Positions 47,901 to 58,499 of a stretch of DNA of 64,000 bases are shown one piece after another (positions within the stretch are counted from its first letter, which is position 1; each line of letters begins with the position of its first letter). Below the pieces are notes generated by a model. The model was not told the origin of the DNA, did not search any database, and was given only the letters and a program-made list of their open reading frames with translations. The stretch is from contig NZ_PNXY01000006.1 of NCBI RefSeq assembly GCF_002879865.1, positions 292,198 to 356,197 of the forward strand. Reading direction: 5' to 3'. The position numbers and the translations under genes are program-made. The stretch comes from Paraburkholderia rhynchosiae. Lineage in GTDB: Bacteria; Pseudomonadota; Gammaproteobacteria; Burkholderiales; Burkholderiaceae.

Positions 47901-48239
47901 AAGGCTTCTCCCTTTCTCCATCCGGCAGCGGTTCGCGGACGCCGGGTGCGTGGCCGTCCATTCCGGTTGAATGATTAGGCATCAGCCAAAGAACCGTCAC
48001 AATCGAAACTTTGTCATGCGCGGCATGCGTTTATGTCATGGCTCGCGGGAAAGCAGGCAGGCGTGGATGGGGCTTGGACTGTCGAGGCGTCAGGGGAGGA
48101 AAGACGAACCCGCGGAGGCGGAGGGAACTTGCGGAGGTATGACGGAATGTGATGGAGCCAGTGGGCGGCTGCGAGGGTAAAAGACGCGGCAAATGCGGTG
48201 AAGGTCGCGCGCGCCGCCTTCACCGCCGCGACCGCGAGG
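47901..48239. other. Intergenic region, aminotransferase / dbpA
   Basis: About 339 bp without a gene. The first 10-20 bases hold the aminotransferase ribosome site. A short plus-strand frame (47971-48180) is Arg/Gly-rich with no start signal and looks non-coding. No operator, repeat or terminator stands out. Confidence 0.5.
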
Positions 48240-49646
48240 TCAGGCGTCATCCATCAAACGGACCTTGACCTTCTTGCCCTTCACCTTGCCCGCGCTGAGC
48301 TTGCGCACCGCGTCGCGCGCAACGCTGCGTTCGACCGCCACATACGTCGACATCTCCGTCACATTGATCTTGCCGATCTGCGAACCGGCAAAACCAGCGT
48401 CGCCGGTCAGCGCGCCGAGCACGTCGCCAGGACGGATTTTTTCCTTACGGCCACCGAGAATCTGCAGCGTTTCCATCGGCGGCAAGAGCGGCTCATTACT
48501 GGCTGCGGTGAGTTCCGACAGCTTGTGCCATTCGACGTCGCGCTTTTGCGCCTGCTCCAGACTGCCGACGCGGCCCATTTCGTTCATGCTCGCGAGGCTC
48601 AACGCCCAGCCTTCCTGATCGGCGCGACCGGTGCGGCCGATACGATGCACATGCACTTCAGGGTCCGGCGTCACGTCGACGTTGATCACCGCTTCCAGTT
48701 GCGCGATGTCGAGACCGCGCGCGGCAACATCGGTAGCGACCAGCACGGAGCAACTGCGGTTTGCGAACTGGATCAATACCTGATCGCGTTCGCGTTGATC
48801 GAGTTCGCCATGCAGCGCGAGCGCATGAAAACCCTGTGCGCGCAATACGTCGAGCAGATCGCGGCATTGCTGCTTGGTATTGCAGAACGCGAGCGTGCTC
48901 ACCGGACGATAGTGGTTCAGTAAAAGGCCGACCGCATGCAGACGTTCATCTTCGGTCACTTCATAGAAGCGTTGACGGATCTTCGTATTGTCGTGCCGCT
49001 CGGCCAGCTTCACTTCTTTCGGGTTCCGAAGGAATTGCTGACTCAGCTTGACGATGCCTTCAGGATACGTTGCCGAGAAAAGCAGCGTCTGGCGCTCCTT
49101 GGGACATTGCTTCACGACGGTGGCGATGTCGTCGAAGAAACCCATGTCGAGCATGCGGTCTGCTTCGTCGAGCACGAGCGTGTTAAGCGATTGCAACGGC
49201 AGACTGCCGCGCTCGAGGTGATCCATGATGCGGCCCGGCGTGCCGACCACGATATGCGCACCGTGTTCCAGGCTCGCGGTTTGCGGCCGCATCGGCGTGC
49301 CGCCGCACAAGGTCAGCACCTTGATGTTTTCTTCCGCGCGCGCGAGACGGCGGATTTCCTGCGTGACCTGATCGGCGAGTTCGCGCGTCGGACATAGCAC
49401 CATTGCCTGCACGGCGTAATTGCGCGTGTCGAGACGCGCGAGCAGCGCCAGCGAAAACGCCGCGGTCTTGCCGCTGCCGGTTTTTGCCTGCGCGATCAGA
49501 TCGTGGCCGGCGAGCGCGATAGGCAGGCTCGCGGCCTGAATCGGCGTCATCTCGACATAGCCGAGTTGCGTGAGATTCGCGAGTGTGGCGGGCGGCAGCG
49601 CCAACTGGCTAAACGGCGCGCCCGCGGTGATGGTGGGACTGTTCAT
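48240..49646 (-). CDS. dbpA: DEAD-box RNA helicase DbpA
   Basis: 468-residue helicase of 50S ribosome assembly, normally activated by 23S helix 92. Q-motif FSQLALPPATLANLTQLGYVEMTPIQAAS; Walker A AKTGSGKTAA; DEAD in LVLDEADRMLDMG; SAT in LFSATYPEG; HRIGRTGR. The C-terminal 70 residues (KEKIRPGDVLGALTGDAGF to VKGKKVKVRLMDDA) are the DbpA RNA-binding domain, which separates it from other DEAD proteins. Confidence 0.94.
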   Translation of the reverse strand: MNSPTITAGAPFSQLALPPATLANLTQLGYVEMTPIQAASLPIALAGHDLIAQAKTGSGKTAAFSLALLARLDTRNYAVQAMVLCPTRELADQVTQEIRRLARAEENIKVLTLCGGTPMRPQTASLEHGAHIVVGTPGRIMDHLERGSLPLQSLNTLVLDEADRMLDMGFFDDIATVVKQCPKERQTLLFSATYPEGIVKLSQQFLRNPKEVKLAERHDNTKIRQRFYEVTEDERLHAVGLLLNHYRPVSTLAFCNTKQQCRDLLDVLRAQGFHALALHGELDQRERDQVLIQFANRSCSVLVATDVAARGLDIAQLEAVINVDVTPDPEVHVHRIGRTGRADQEGWALSLASMNEMGRVGSLEQAQKRDVEWHKLSELTAASNEPLLPPMETLQILGGRKEKIRPGDVLGALTGDAGFAGSQIGKINVTEMSTYVAVERSVARDAVRKLSAGKVKGKKVKVRLMDDA

Positions 49647-49681
49647 AAGATGATGGCTCGTTATCGGCTGAGGGCTACGGA

Positions 49682-49882
49682 CTATTCGGCCACCGGGCCG
49701 GGAAAGGGGCGGCCTTCCATCTGCTCGTACAGTACCGAGCCATCTTCGCCTTCAAAACGCTCGACGTAATTGCGCGCGCCGCACAGCGGGCAACGGAACA
49801 GCAGTCCCTGTCCCTCGTTCTTGATGACGACGTCCGACTGCTCCCACTGCGCGCCGCAGGACTGGTTTCTACATGTAAACAC
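49682..49882 (-). CDS. 66-residue zinc-ribbon protein
   Basis: Small protein starting MFTCRNQSCGAQWEQSD. Two Cys pairs, CRNQSC (CX4C) and CPLC (CX2C), about 20 residues apart, form a likely rubredoxin-type zinc ribbon; the rest is acidic. A plausible ribosome site (GGAG) lies 8-9 bp before the start at 49882. No known function; it could be a protein-interaction or nucleic-acid-binding module. It sits between dbpA and cadR on the same strand. Confidence 0.7.
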   Translation of the reverse strand: MFTCRNQSCGAQWEQSDVVIKNEGQGLLFRCPLCGARNYVERFEGEDGSVLYEQMEGRPFPGPVAE

Positions 49883-50041
49883 GTTGCTTCTCCAACTGGA
49901 TTCGATTGTTGATTCGACTGGCCGCCTGCAGCGGCATAGCCGGTAATGTGTAACCGCGGTAGTTACCCGCCGCGATGAATAGGATGAGGCGCATTAAAGT
50001 GCCCAAATTCGAGCGCCCACGTCCGAACGCCCAGGTTCGCG

Positions 50042-50473
50042 TCAACCGAGATGCGTATGCCGCGCACGCGGCGCGCTGACATCCATTTCGCTGAGACCCT
50101 GCACGATGCCGCAATCTTCGACGGCCTGTTCGCCGTGGCATTGCTCGCGCAGCGTCCTCAGTTGCGCCTTGAGTTGCTTCAGTTCGTCGATGCGCGTATC
50201 GACGTGCGCAATGTGCTCGTCGATCAGATCGTTGATGCCGCCGCAACCGTTAGCCGGCGCGTCGGTCAGACGCAGCAGCGCGCGAATTTCGTCGTGGGTC
50301 ATGTCGAGCGCACGGCAATTGCGAATGAAGCGCAGCCGCTCGACGTGCTTCGCGGTATAGCTGCGGTAATTGGCCTCGGTGCGCTCCGCTTCGGGCAACA
50401 GCCCTTCCTTTTCGTAGAAACGGATGGTTTCGGTCGTGCAATGGGCGATCTTCGCCAGTTCGCCGATTTTCAT
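50042..50473 (-). CDS. cadR: MerR-family Cd(II)/Pb(II)-responsive regulator CadR
   Basis: 143-residue MerR regulator. Start at 50473 with GGGAGG 5 bp upstream. N-terminal HTH MKIGELAKIAHCTTETIRFYEKEGLL; long dimer helix LIDEHIAHVDTRIDELKQLKAQLRTL. The metal-site cysteines Cys77 (NGCGG), Cys112 (EQCHG) and Cys121 (EDCG) match the CadR/PbrR pattern, and the C-terminus is His-rich (RHTHLG). Divergent from the cadA ATPase over a promoter with the usual 19-bp spacer. Confidence 0.94.
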   Translation of the reverse strand: MKIGELAKIAHCTTETIRFYEKEGLLPEAERTEANYRSYTAKHVERLRFIRNCRALDMTHDEIRALLRLTDAPANGCGGINDLIDEHIAHVDTRIDELKQLKAQLRTLREQCHGEQAVEDCGIVQGLSEMDVSAPRARHTHLG

Positions 50474-50493
50474 AGACCCTCCCGATGCCGGTC

Positions 50494-50524
50494 TTGACCT
50501 TGTAGTGGCTTCAAGGTGTTTACT
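50494..50524 (+). promoter_or_regulatory. MerR-type promoter with CadR operator
   Basis: -35 TTGACC (50494-50499), 19-bp spacer, -10 TTTACT (50519-50524). The over-long spacer carries the operator ACCTTG (50497-50502) / CAAGGT (50512-50517) with a 9-bp centre TAGTGGCTT, closely resembling CadR/PbrR sites. It drives cadA; CadR would bend and activate it when metal binds. Confidence 0.8.
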
Positions 50525-50552
50525 AGACCACAAATCGAACAAGGAAGCCACC

Positions 50553-52841
50553 ATGCCGCACGCCAGCGAGGCGAATGCCGACCGCCCCGAACAACTTGAA
50601 CCGCCTGCCCACGGACATCAAAGGCACGCGCACGACCGTGCCGGTGCTGCGTGCTGCGGCGCCTCAGCTCATACGCCCGCTCAGGTGCAAGTGCAGGCGC
50701 GGTTGCCGCAATCCGAAATGATGGGCGACGATGTGCGCACGGCGATCCGCATCATGCAAATGGATTGTCCGACCGAAGAAGCGCTGATCCGCAAGAAATT
50801 CAGCCGCATGTCGGACGTGCGCAGCATGGAGTTCAACCTGATGCAGCGTGTGTTGACCGTCGTGCACGGGCCTGACGCGCTCGGCTCGATTCTCGCCGCG
50901 CTTCGTTCCCTCGACTTCACGCCCGAACTGGCGGACGCCGATTCGCGAGCCTCGCCGAATGCCGCTGAACAGGTTCCGCCGGCCCCTTCCAGGCCATGGT
51001 GGCCGCTCGCCCTCGCAGGCGTCGCCGCGGCAGCTTCAGAGGCCGCAGGCTGGCTCGGCGGGGCGACCTGGATGGCAGCGGGTCTCGCGATCCTCGCGAT
51101 CGCCTCCTGCGGGCTCACAACGTACCGCAAGGGTTGGCTCGCGATCCGCAACGGCAATCTCAACATCAACGCGCTGATGAGCATTGCGGTGACCGGCGCG
51201 CTGATCCTGCGTCAATGGCCGGAAGCGGCCATGGTGATGGTGCTGTTCACCGTCGCGGAACTGATCGAAGCCAAATCGCTCGACCGCGCCCGCAACGCGA
51301 TCCAGGGACTGATGCAGCTCACGCCCGAACAGGCCAGCGTGCAACAGTCCGATGGCAACTGGCGGCTCATCGATCTCAAGGCGATTACGCTCGGCGCGTT
51401 GGTACGCGTGAAGCCAGGCGAGCGGATTGCGCTCGATGGAGAAATCGTGGCCGGGCGTTCGAGCGTGGACCAGGCGCCCATCACGGGAGAAAGTCTGCCA
51501 GTCGACAAGACCGTCGGCGACGCCGTGTTCGCGGGCACGATCAATCAGGCCGGATCGTTCGACTACCGCGTGATGGCTGCCGCCAGCAACACGACACTCG
51601 CGCGCATCATTCACGCAGTCGAGGAAGCGCAAGGTACGAAAGCGCCCACACAACGCTTCGTCGATCAGTTCGCGCGCGTTTATACGCCGCTCGTGTTCGC
51701 CGTCGCGCTTGCAGTTGCGCTGGTGCCGCCGCTCTTGTTCAACGGAACGTGGCAAGCGTGGATCTACAGGGCGCTGGTGATGCTGGTGATTGCCTGTCCG
51801 TGTGCGCTGGTGATTTCGACGCCGGTCACGATCGTCAGCGGCCTCGCGGCGGCTGCGCGCAAAGGCATTCTGATCAAAGGCGGCGCCTACCTCGAGCAAG
51901 GCCGCAAGCTGAGCCGGCTTGCATTCGACAAAACCGGCACGATCACACACGGCAAACCCGTGCAAACCGATTTCGACACGCTCGCCGATGTGGACGCCGC
52001 GCGTTGCCGGACGCTCGCCGGGAGTCTTGCGGCACGCTCGGATCACCCGGTGTCGATGGCGATTGCAACTGCCGCGAAAGGCGACGGCGTGGTGAACGTC
52101 GCCGTGGATTCATTCGAAGCGCTCGCCGGACGCGGCGTGCGCGGCGAGATAGACGGCCTGCCGTACTGGCTCGGCAATCATCGGCTCGTCGAAGAACTCG
52201 GACGTTGTTCGCGTTCGCTCCAAGCGCGGCTGGATGCGCTCGAACGTCAAGGTAAAACCGTCGTGTTGCTGATCGACGCTCAACGCGTGCTGGCGCTGTT
52301 CGCCGTCGCGGATACGGTCAAGGAGACGAGCCGCGCGGCCATCGCCGAATTGCATCGTGTTGGCATCAGCACGGCGATGCTCACCGGCGACAATCCGCAC
52401 AGGGCCGCTGCAATCGCGCAGCAGGTCGGCATCGACGAAGCGCTCGGCAATCAGTTGCCGGAAGACAAGCTCAACGCAGTCGCGCACTGGTCGGCGAAGG
52501 GCGCAACAGTCGGCATGGTCGGCGACGGCATCAACGACGCACCCGCGTTGGCCCGCGCCGACATCGGCTTTGCGATGGGGGCGATGGGAACCGGCACCGC
52601 AATTGAAACCGCCGACGTCGCGTTGATGGACGACGACTTGCGCAAGATCCCGCTCTTTATCCGCCTATCGAAAGCGACGCATGCGGTGCTGGTGCAGAAC
52701 ATCGCGCTGGCGCTCGGCATCAAGAGCGTGTTTCTGGTGTTGACCGTGATGGGCCTCGGCACCATGTGGATGGCCGTGTTCGCCGATGTCGGCGCGAGCC
52801 TGCTCGTGGTCGCGAACGGCTTGCGGCTGCTGCGCAAATAA
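50553..52841 (+). CDS. cadA: Heavy-metal P1B-type ATPase (Cd/Zn/Pb exporter)
   Basis: 762-residue metal-efflux ATPase. ATG 50553 (MPHASEANADRPEQLEPPAH) with AAGGA 8 bp upstream. A His-rich N-terminus is followed by one HMA-like domain with MQMDCPTEEALIRKKF (Asp-Cys-Pro, typical of Zn/Cd/Pb ATPases). Transmembrane CPC motif Cys415-Pro-Cys417; phosphorylation DKTGT at Asp459; GDGINDAPAL in the P domain. The pair with CadR and the promoter show inducible divalent-metal export. Confidence 0.95.
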   Translation: MPHASEANADRPEQLEPPAHGHQRHAHDRAGAACCGASAHTPAQVQVQARLPQSEMMGDDVRTAIRIMQMDCPTEEALIRKKFSRMSDVRSMEFNLMQRVLTVVHGPDALGSILAALRSLDFTPELADADSRASPNAAEQVPPAPSRPWWPLALAGVAAAASEAAGWLGGATWMAAGLAILAIASCGLTTYRKGWLAIRNGNLNINALMSIAVTGALILRQWPEAAMVMVLFTVAELIEAKSLDRARNAIQGLMQLTPEQASVQQSDGNWRLIDLKAITLGALVRVKPGERIALDGEIVAGRSSVDQAPITGESLPVDKTVGDAVFAGTINQAGSFDYRVMAAASNTTLARIIHAVEEAQGTKAPTQRFVDQFARVYTPLVFAVALAVALVPPLLFNGTWQAWIYRALVMLVIACPCALVISTPVTIVSGLAAAARKGILIKGGAYLEQGRKLSRLAFDKTGTITHGKPVQTDFDTLADVDAARCRTLAGSLAARSDHPVSMAIATAAKGDGVVNVAVDSFEALAGRGVRGEIDGLPYWLGNHRLVEELGRCSRSLQARLDALERQGKTVVLLIDAQRVLALFAVADTVKETSRAAIAELHRVGISTAMLTGDNPHRAAAIAQQVGIDEALGNQLPEDKLNAVAHWSAKGATVGMVGDGINDAPALARADIGFAMGAMGTGTAIETADVALMDDDLRKIPLFIRLSKATHAVLVQNIALALGIKSVFLVLTVMGLGTMWMAVFADVGASLLVVANGLRLLRK

Positions 52842-52870
52842 ACGCGAGCGGCGCGAACGCAACGAGCCAA

Positions 52871-53926
52871 CTAGTGCGCGAATGAGCGGCCGCCCGTAGC
52901 GGAATGCGCGCCGATCGCGGCCTTCAACGTATCGGAAGGCCGCATGCCGAAGAGCTTCCGGTAATCCGTTGCAAACTGGCTCATGTGCCAGAATCCCCAG
53001 GCGGCCGCCACGTCCTGCACGGAGCGCGATTCGCGCGATGCGTTGCACAGATCGCGCCGTGCGCCGTTCAGCCGAATCGTGCGCACGTAAGTGGCCGGCG
53101 CCATGCCGAGCACATCCTGAAAGCAGTATTGAAGCGTGCGCCGGCTCACATGCAAACGCTCGCACAGCTCCGGCACGCCGACCGCGCGGTCGCGATTGGC
53201 GAGCACATAATCGCGCGCCTCCGACACGATCGACTGACGACGCGCACGCGCCGGCATTGCCATCGGTTCGGAAGAAGCGGGCAACGCGCCCACGTCGAAC
53301 AGCGACGCCAGCACCGACGCCTGCAAGCTGTTGCGCGCGCATGACGACAACGGCGCAGCGCTCGCCGCGCTGTGTTCGAGAAGCTCACGCAGCGAAGCGC
53401 ATAAACGCACCTTGCGCGCCGCGCCGATCGGCACGACTTCAGTGTCCGGTAATGGCTCGGCGAGACCGACGCGCTCCACCTGCGCCGCGTAACGGCGCAG
53501 CACTTCGCCTTTCACGACCACACCGAAAATCTCATAACCCGCCGACGTCAGCAATTCGAACTCGATGCCGCCCGGACGGAACGCGAGCGCGTCGCCCGTA
53601 ATCACTTGCGCGTCGATGCGGCCCGAGCCCGCTCGGCATGTCGGAATGCCGAACCAGTACGCGTCTTTCTGTACCTCGCAGGTTTGCCTCAGCGTGTGAC
53701 TCGTCGTCTCGACGAATACCTGCATGTGGTCGAGGCACAACTCCGTCAGGCCGCCGACAAAACTGCCGGCCGTCAACTGGTCGTAGGTCTGATGCCAGCC
53801 GTGAAGATTGCGCGCCTGTTCGTCCGCGTCGTGAGCGACATGGGTCTGCACGCGGAAGCTCGGCTGCGTCCCGAGCGTCGAAGTCGCGGAACTTGTTGGG
53901 CTGGCGTTAATGGTTTCGATCGTCAT
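52871..53926 (-). CDS. AraC-family regulator, EutR-like
   Basis: 351-residue regulator with start at 53926 (MTIETINASPTSSATSTLG). An AraC N-terminal domain (about 30-190) contains FVGGLTELCLDHMQVFVETT and FGIPTCRAGSG. The HTH pair is VGVPELCERLHVSRRTLQYCFQDVLGMAPATYVRTIRL and RSVQDVAAAWGFWHMSQFATDYRKLFGMRPSDTL, the EutR pattern. Divergent from an aldehyde dehydrogenase of ethanolamine breakdown; in EutR systems the coinducers are ethanolamine plus B12. Confidence 0.87.
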   Translation of the reverse strand: MTIETINASPTSSATSTLGTQPSFRVQTHVAHDADEQARNLHGWHQTYDQLTAGSFVGGLTELCLDHMQVFVETTSHTLRQTCEVQKDAYWFGIPTCRAGSGRIDAQVITGDALAFRPGGIEFELLTSAGYEIFGVVVKGEVLRRYAAQVERVGLAEPLPDTEVVPIGAARKVRLCASLRELLEHSAASAAPLSSCARNSLQASVLASLFDVGALPASSEPMAMPARARRQSIVSEARDYVLANRDRAVGVPELCERLHVSRRTLQYCFQDVLGMAPATYVRTIRLNGARRDLCNASRESRSVQDVAAAWGFWHMSQFATDYRKLFGMRPSDTLKAAIGAHSATGGRSFAH

Positions 53927-54268
53927 GGCGAATCCGCGCAATGGAATATCGAAGAGGAGAACAAGGCAAGTCCCATGCCGATCGCATTCGCTTGCTTACT
54001 GCGCCGATTGCGCGAGCCTGCGCCAGGGCCCTGTTCAATTCGTGAACAGCAACAACGATATTGATCAGAAACGACGCGCCTGCTCGCCGTCGATGGAACG
54101 CAATAGCGCGTGATCTAGTGCGCCGGTGCCTGTCCTCCGTGCACGGCTCACCAGCCGGGTGCATTGGCACGCTTCTGGCTCTACGGTGTCGCGGCCGCGT
54201 TCAACGGATTGCAAGCGATTGCGACATCGCGCCGACTATAGCCCATTCAAACATGTGAGGAGCACACA
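53927..54268 (+). promoter_or_regulatory. exaC promoter region with possible sigma-54 element
   Basis: 342 bp between the regulator and the aldehyde dehydrogenase. A sigma-54-like element TGGCAC-gcttc-TGGCT (54165-54180) has GG and GC at the -24/-12 spacing; the -12 box is TGGCT instead of TTGCA. GGAGC lies 8 bp before ATG 54269. No integration-host-factor or activator-binding site was identified, and an AraC-type regulator would use sigma-70 instead, so the sigma-54 reading is tentative. Confidence 0.35.
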
Positions 54269-55789
<1,521 letters not shown>

Positions 55790-55814
55790 GCGTTCAAAGG
55801 TTAGCGATTCTTCC

Positions 55815-55848
55815 AAAGCGGGCCGCCTCACGCGGCTCGCTTTATTTC
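55815..55848 (+). terminator. Hairpin terminator between exaC and the DUF779 gene
   Basis: AAAGCGGGCCGC (55815-55826) pairs with GCGGCTCGCTTT (55832-55843), 12 bp with one G-T pair, loop of 5, followed by ATTTC. It lies 26 bp after the exaC stop and 15 bp before the next start, so it may attenuate expression of the downstream gene. Confidence 0.6.
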
Positions 55849-55862
55849 TGCGAGGGCATGTG

Positions 55863-56258
55863 ATGGCCGACCAAAAAGAAGTAGCTCGCGTGATTGCAAC
55901 CGCCGCCGCAATCGAGTTGATCGACACGTTGCGCGCGCAACATGGCAACGTGCTGTTTCATCAATCGGGCGGATGCTGTGACGGCAGCGCGCCGATGATG
56001 TTTCCTCGAAGCGAATTCATGGTCGGTTCGTCCGACGTGAAACTCGGCACCATTGCCGACGTGCCGTTTTACATGAGCGAGTCGCAATTCGAATACTGGC
56101 AGCACACTCAGTTGATCATTGACGTGGTGCCGGGCAACGGCGGCATGTTTTCGCTCGAACGGCCAAGCGGATTGCGCTTTCTGACGCGCTCCCGTCTTTT
56201 CGACGACGACGAGAACGCGTGGCTTGAATCGCATCCGGTGGAACGGGTAGATGCGTGA
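55863..56258 (+). CDS. DUF779 family protein
   Basis: 131-residue protein found beside acetaldehyde/ethanol aldehyde dehydrogenases. ATG 55863 (MADQKEVARVIATAAAIELI) with GAGG 8 bp upstream. Segments HQSGGCCDGSAPMMFP (Gly-Gly-Cys-Cys) and LGTIADVPFYMSESQFEYW are the DUF779 hallmarks; the Cys-Cys pair may bind metal or be redox-active, though this is not established. It ends 4 bp from the convergent eutC. Confidence 0.88.
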   Translation: MADQKEVARVIATAAAIELIDTLRAQHGNVLFHQSGGCCDGSAPMMFPRSEFMVGSSDVKLGTIADVPFYMSESQFEYWQHTQLIIDVVPGNGGMFSLERPSGLRFLTRSRLFDDDENAWLESHPVERVDA

Positions 56259-56261
56259 GCT

Positions 56262-57065
56262 TTAACTACCGTTCGTATTGGCGTTTGAGTCATCGCCGAT
56301 GACGGGCGCTGGGGGCGCGCTGGCTAGCAGCGCGTCACTGTCGTCCTTCAGGCCCACGCCGGTGAGACCCAGACGCCTTGCATGCGTGAGCAGATAATGC
56401 AGCTTATGCGCGGCCAACGGATAGTCGAGTCCTTCCGGACGCACATTCGAAATGCAATTGCGTTGCGCATCACTACAGCCGACTTTCGGCGCGTATGTCA
56501 GGTAAATGCCGAGGCTATCCGGCGAACTCAAGCCAGGCCGTTCGCCGATCAACATGACGACGATCTTCGCGTGCAGCAGTTCGCCGATTTCATCGCCGAG
56601 CGCAACGCGCGCCTGCCGTGCGACGGCAACCGGGCCCATCTTCCAATCCGCGAGTTGCGGAGCGACAGCTTGCAGAAGCGGAATGGCTTGTTTCGATGCT
56701 GCGAATGCTGAGAGGCCGTCGCCGATCACGAACACCACATCGGGCGATTCGTCAGGTATTTGCGCAAGCGCAGCGCGGCTCTCTTCCGATAAACGCCGAC
56801 CAAGGTCGGGACGCCGCAAATAATGCTCACGATCGGGCGCAGCGCTATGCACGTCCAGCGTCTTGAAGTTTTGCGCGCGCAGTTGCTCGTGCAACGCGTC
56901 GGTATCGAGCGGATGATGCACGGCGTCGCGCGCTTGCGCGTGCGAAAGGTTGAATGCAAGCAGCGGCGCGGTCGGCAAGCTGTTGCCCGCCCGGCCCAAT
57001 GCAATGCGCGCGTTGGTGAACTGACGCAGCGCATTCCATGGATTTTTTTCGAGGAAATCGTTCAT
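56262..57065 (-). CDS. eutC: Ethanolamine ammonia-lyase small subunit
   Basis: Light chain of the AdoCbl-dependent ethanolamine ammonia-lyase that splits ethanolamine into acetaldehyde and ammonia. 267 residues. N-terminal WNALRQFTNARIALGRAGNSLPTAPLLAF is the conserved EutC opening; DVVFVIGDGLSAFAA and VVMLIGERPGLSSPDSLGIYLTY are signature segments of the B12-contacting domain. The start codon overlaps the eutB stop (ATGA). Confidence 0.95.
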   Translation of the reverse strand: MNDFLEKNPWNALRQFTNARIALGRAGNSLPTAPLLAFNLSHAQARDAVHHPLDTDALHEQLRAQNFKTLDVHSAAPDREHYLRRPDLGRRLSEESRAALAQIPDESPDVVFVIGDGLSAFAASKQAIPLLQAVAPQLADWKMGPVAVARQARVALGDEIGELLHAKIVVMLIGERPGLSSPDSLGIYLTYAPKVGCSDAQRNCISNVRPEGLDYPLAAHKLHYLLTHARRLGLTGVGLKDDSDALLASAPPAPVIGDDSNANTNGS

Positions 57066-58456
57066 GCGATGCCCATCCAGTCGCGCGTGCCTTCAAGCAG
57101 CGGTTGTTGCGTCGATGCGCTTAACAATGCGCCACGCGCGTCGGTGATCTGCATCGACTCAAGCCATTCTTCGAACTCCGGTGCCCGGCGCAAGCCGAGC
57201 ACGTCGCGCACATACAGCGCGTCGTGAAAGGACGTGCTTTGATAATTCAGCATCACGTCGTCCGCGCCCGGAATGCCCATGATGAAGTTGATGCCCGCTA
57301 CGCCGAGCAGCGTTAGCAGGTTATCCATATCGTCCTGATCGGCTTCGGCATGATTCGTGTAACAGATGTCGCAACCCATCGGCACGCCGAGCAGCTTGCC
57401 GCAGAAGTGGTCCTCAAGACCGGCGCGCGTAATCTGCTTGCCGTCGTACAGATACTCGGGGCCGATGAAACCCACCACGGTATTCACGAGAAACGGATTG
57501 AACTTGCGCGCGACTGCGTACGCGCGCACTTCGCAAGTCTGTTGATCGACGCCGAAATGCGCGTCCGCCGACAATGCGCTGCCTTGCCCCGTTTCGAAGT
57601 ACATCAGATTGCTACCGACCGTGCCGCGTTTCAGCGACAACCCCGCTTCATACGCTTCCTGCAATAACGCCAGCGAAATGCCGAATCCGGCGTTTGCTTT
57701 CTCCGTGCCCGCGATCGACTGAAACACGAGGTCGACCGGCGCACCTTTTTCGATCGCTGCAATCGTGTTGGTGACGTGCGTCAGCACGCACGATTGCGTC
57801 GGCACCTGATAGCGCTGGCGGAATTCGTCGACCATCAGCAGCAGCTTGGTGATGGCGGCGAGATTGTCGCTGGCCGGATTGATGCCGATCATCGCGTCGC
57901 CACAACCGTACATCAGACCGTCAAGCATCGAGGCCGCGATGCCCTTCACGTCATCCGTCGGATGATTGGGTTGCAGACGCACTGACATGTGCCCCGGCAA
58001 ACCGACCGTGTTGCGAAAGCGCGTGATCACCGGACGTTTGCGCGCAGCCGCGATCAGATCCTGGTTGCGCATCAGCTTCGAGACTGCCGCGACCATTTCA
58101 GGCGTGAGGCCTGCGACGATACGCGTGAGCGCATCGGCGTCGGTCGTATTGCTCAACAGCCAGTTGCGAAAGTCGCCCACAGTCAGGTGCGAAATCTCGG
58201 CGAACGCTTGTGGCGAATGGTCGTCGATGACGAGACGCGTGACTTCGTCGCTTTCGTAGGGGATCAACGCTTCGTTGAGAAAGGTGCGCAGCGGCACCTG
58301 CGCGAGCGACATCTTCGCGGCGACGCGTTCCTCTTCGCTCGCCGCCGCCACGCCGGCGAGCTGATCGCCGGAGCGTTGCGGGCTCGCCTTCGCCATGAGT
58401 GTCTTCAGATCGGCGAAGCGATAAGTGCGGCTGCCGATTGTCTCCGTATAGCTCAT
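57062..58456 (-). CDS. eutB: Ethanolamine ammonia-lyase large subunit
   Basis: Heavy chain (464 residues) with the TIM-barrel active site. Start at 58456 (MSYTETIGSRTYRFADLKTLMAKASP) with GGAG 8 bp upstream. Family segments seen: RFRNTVGLPGHMSVRLQPNHPTDD, GDAMIGINPASDN, FETGQGSALSADAH with the substrate Glu, and PMGCDICYTNHAEADQDDMD. No EutA reactivase and no microcompartment-shell genes lie nearby, so this is the simple cytosolic pathway. Confidence 0.96.
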   Translation of the reverse strand: MSYTETIGSRTYRFADLKTLMAKASPQRSGDQLAGVAAASEEERVAAKMSLAQVPLRTFLNEALIPYESDEVTRLVIDDHSPQAFAEISHLTVGDFRNWLLSNTTDADALTRIVAGLTPEMVAAVSKLMRNQDLIAAARKRPVITRFRNTVGLPGHMSVRLQPNHPTDDVKGIAASMLDGLMYGCGDAMIGINPASDNLAAITKLLLMVDEFRQRYQVPTQSCVLTHVTNTIAAIEKGAPVDLVFQSIAGTEKANAGFGISLALLQEAYEAGLSLKRGTVGSNLMYFETGQGSALSADAHFGVDQQTCEVRAYAVARKFNPFLVNTVVGFIGPEYLYDGKQITRAGLEDHFCGKLLGVPMGCDICYTNHAEADQDDMDNLLTLLGVAGINFIMGIPGADDVMLNYQSTSFHDALYVRDVLGLRRAPEFEEWLESMQITDARGALLSASTQQPLLEGTRDWMGIA

Positions 58457-58499
58457 CTTTACGACTCCAGCGCCGCTGCGCACGCAGCGGCTTCGTCCG

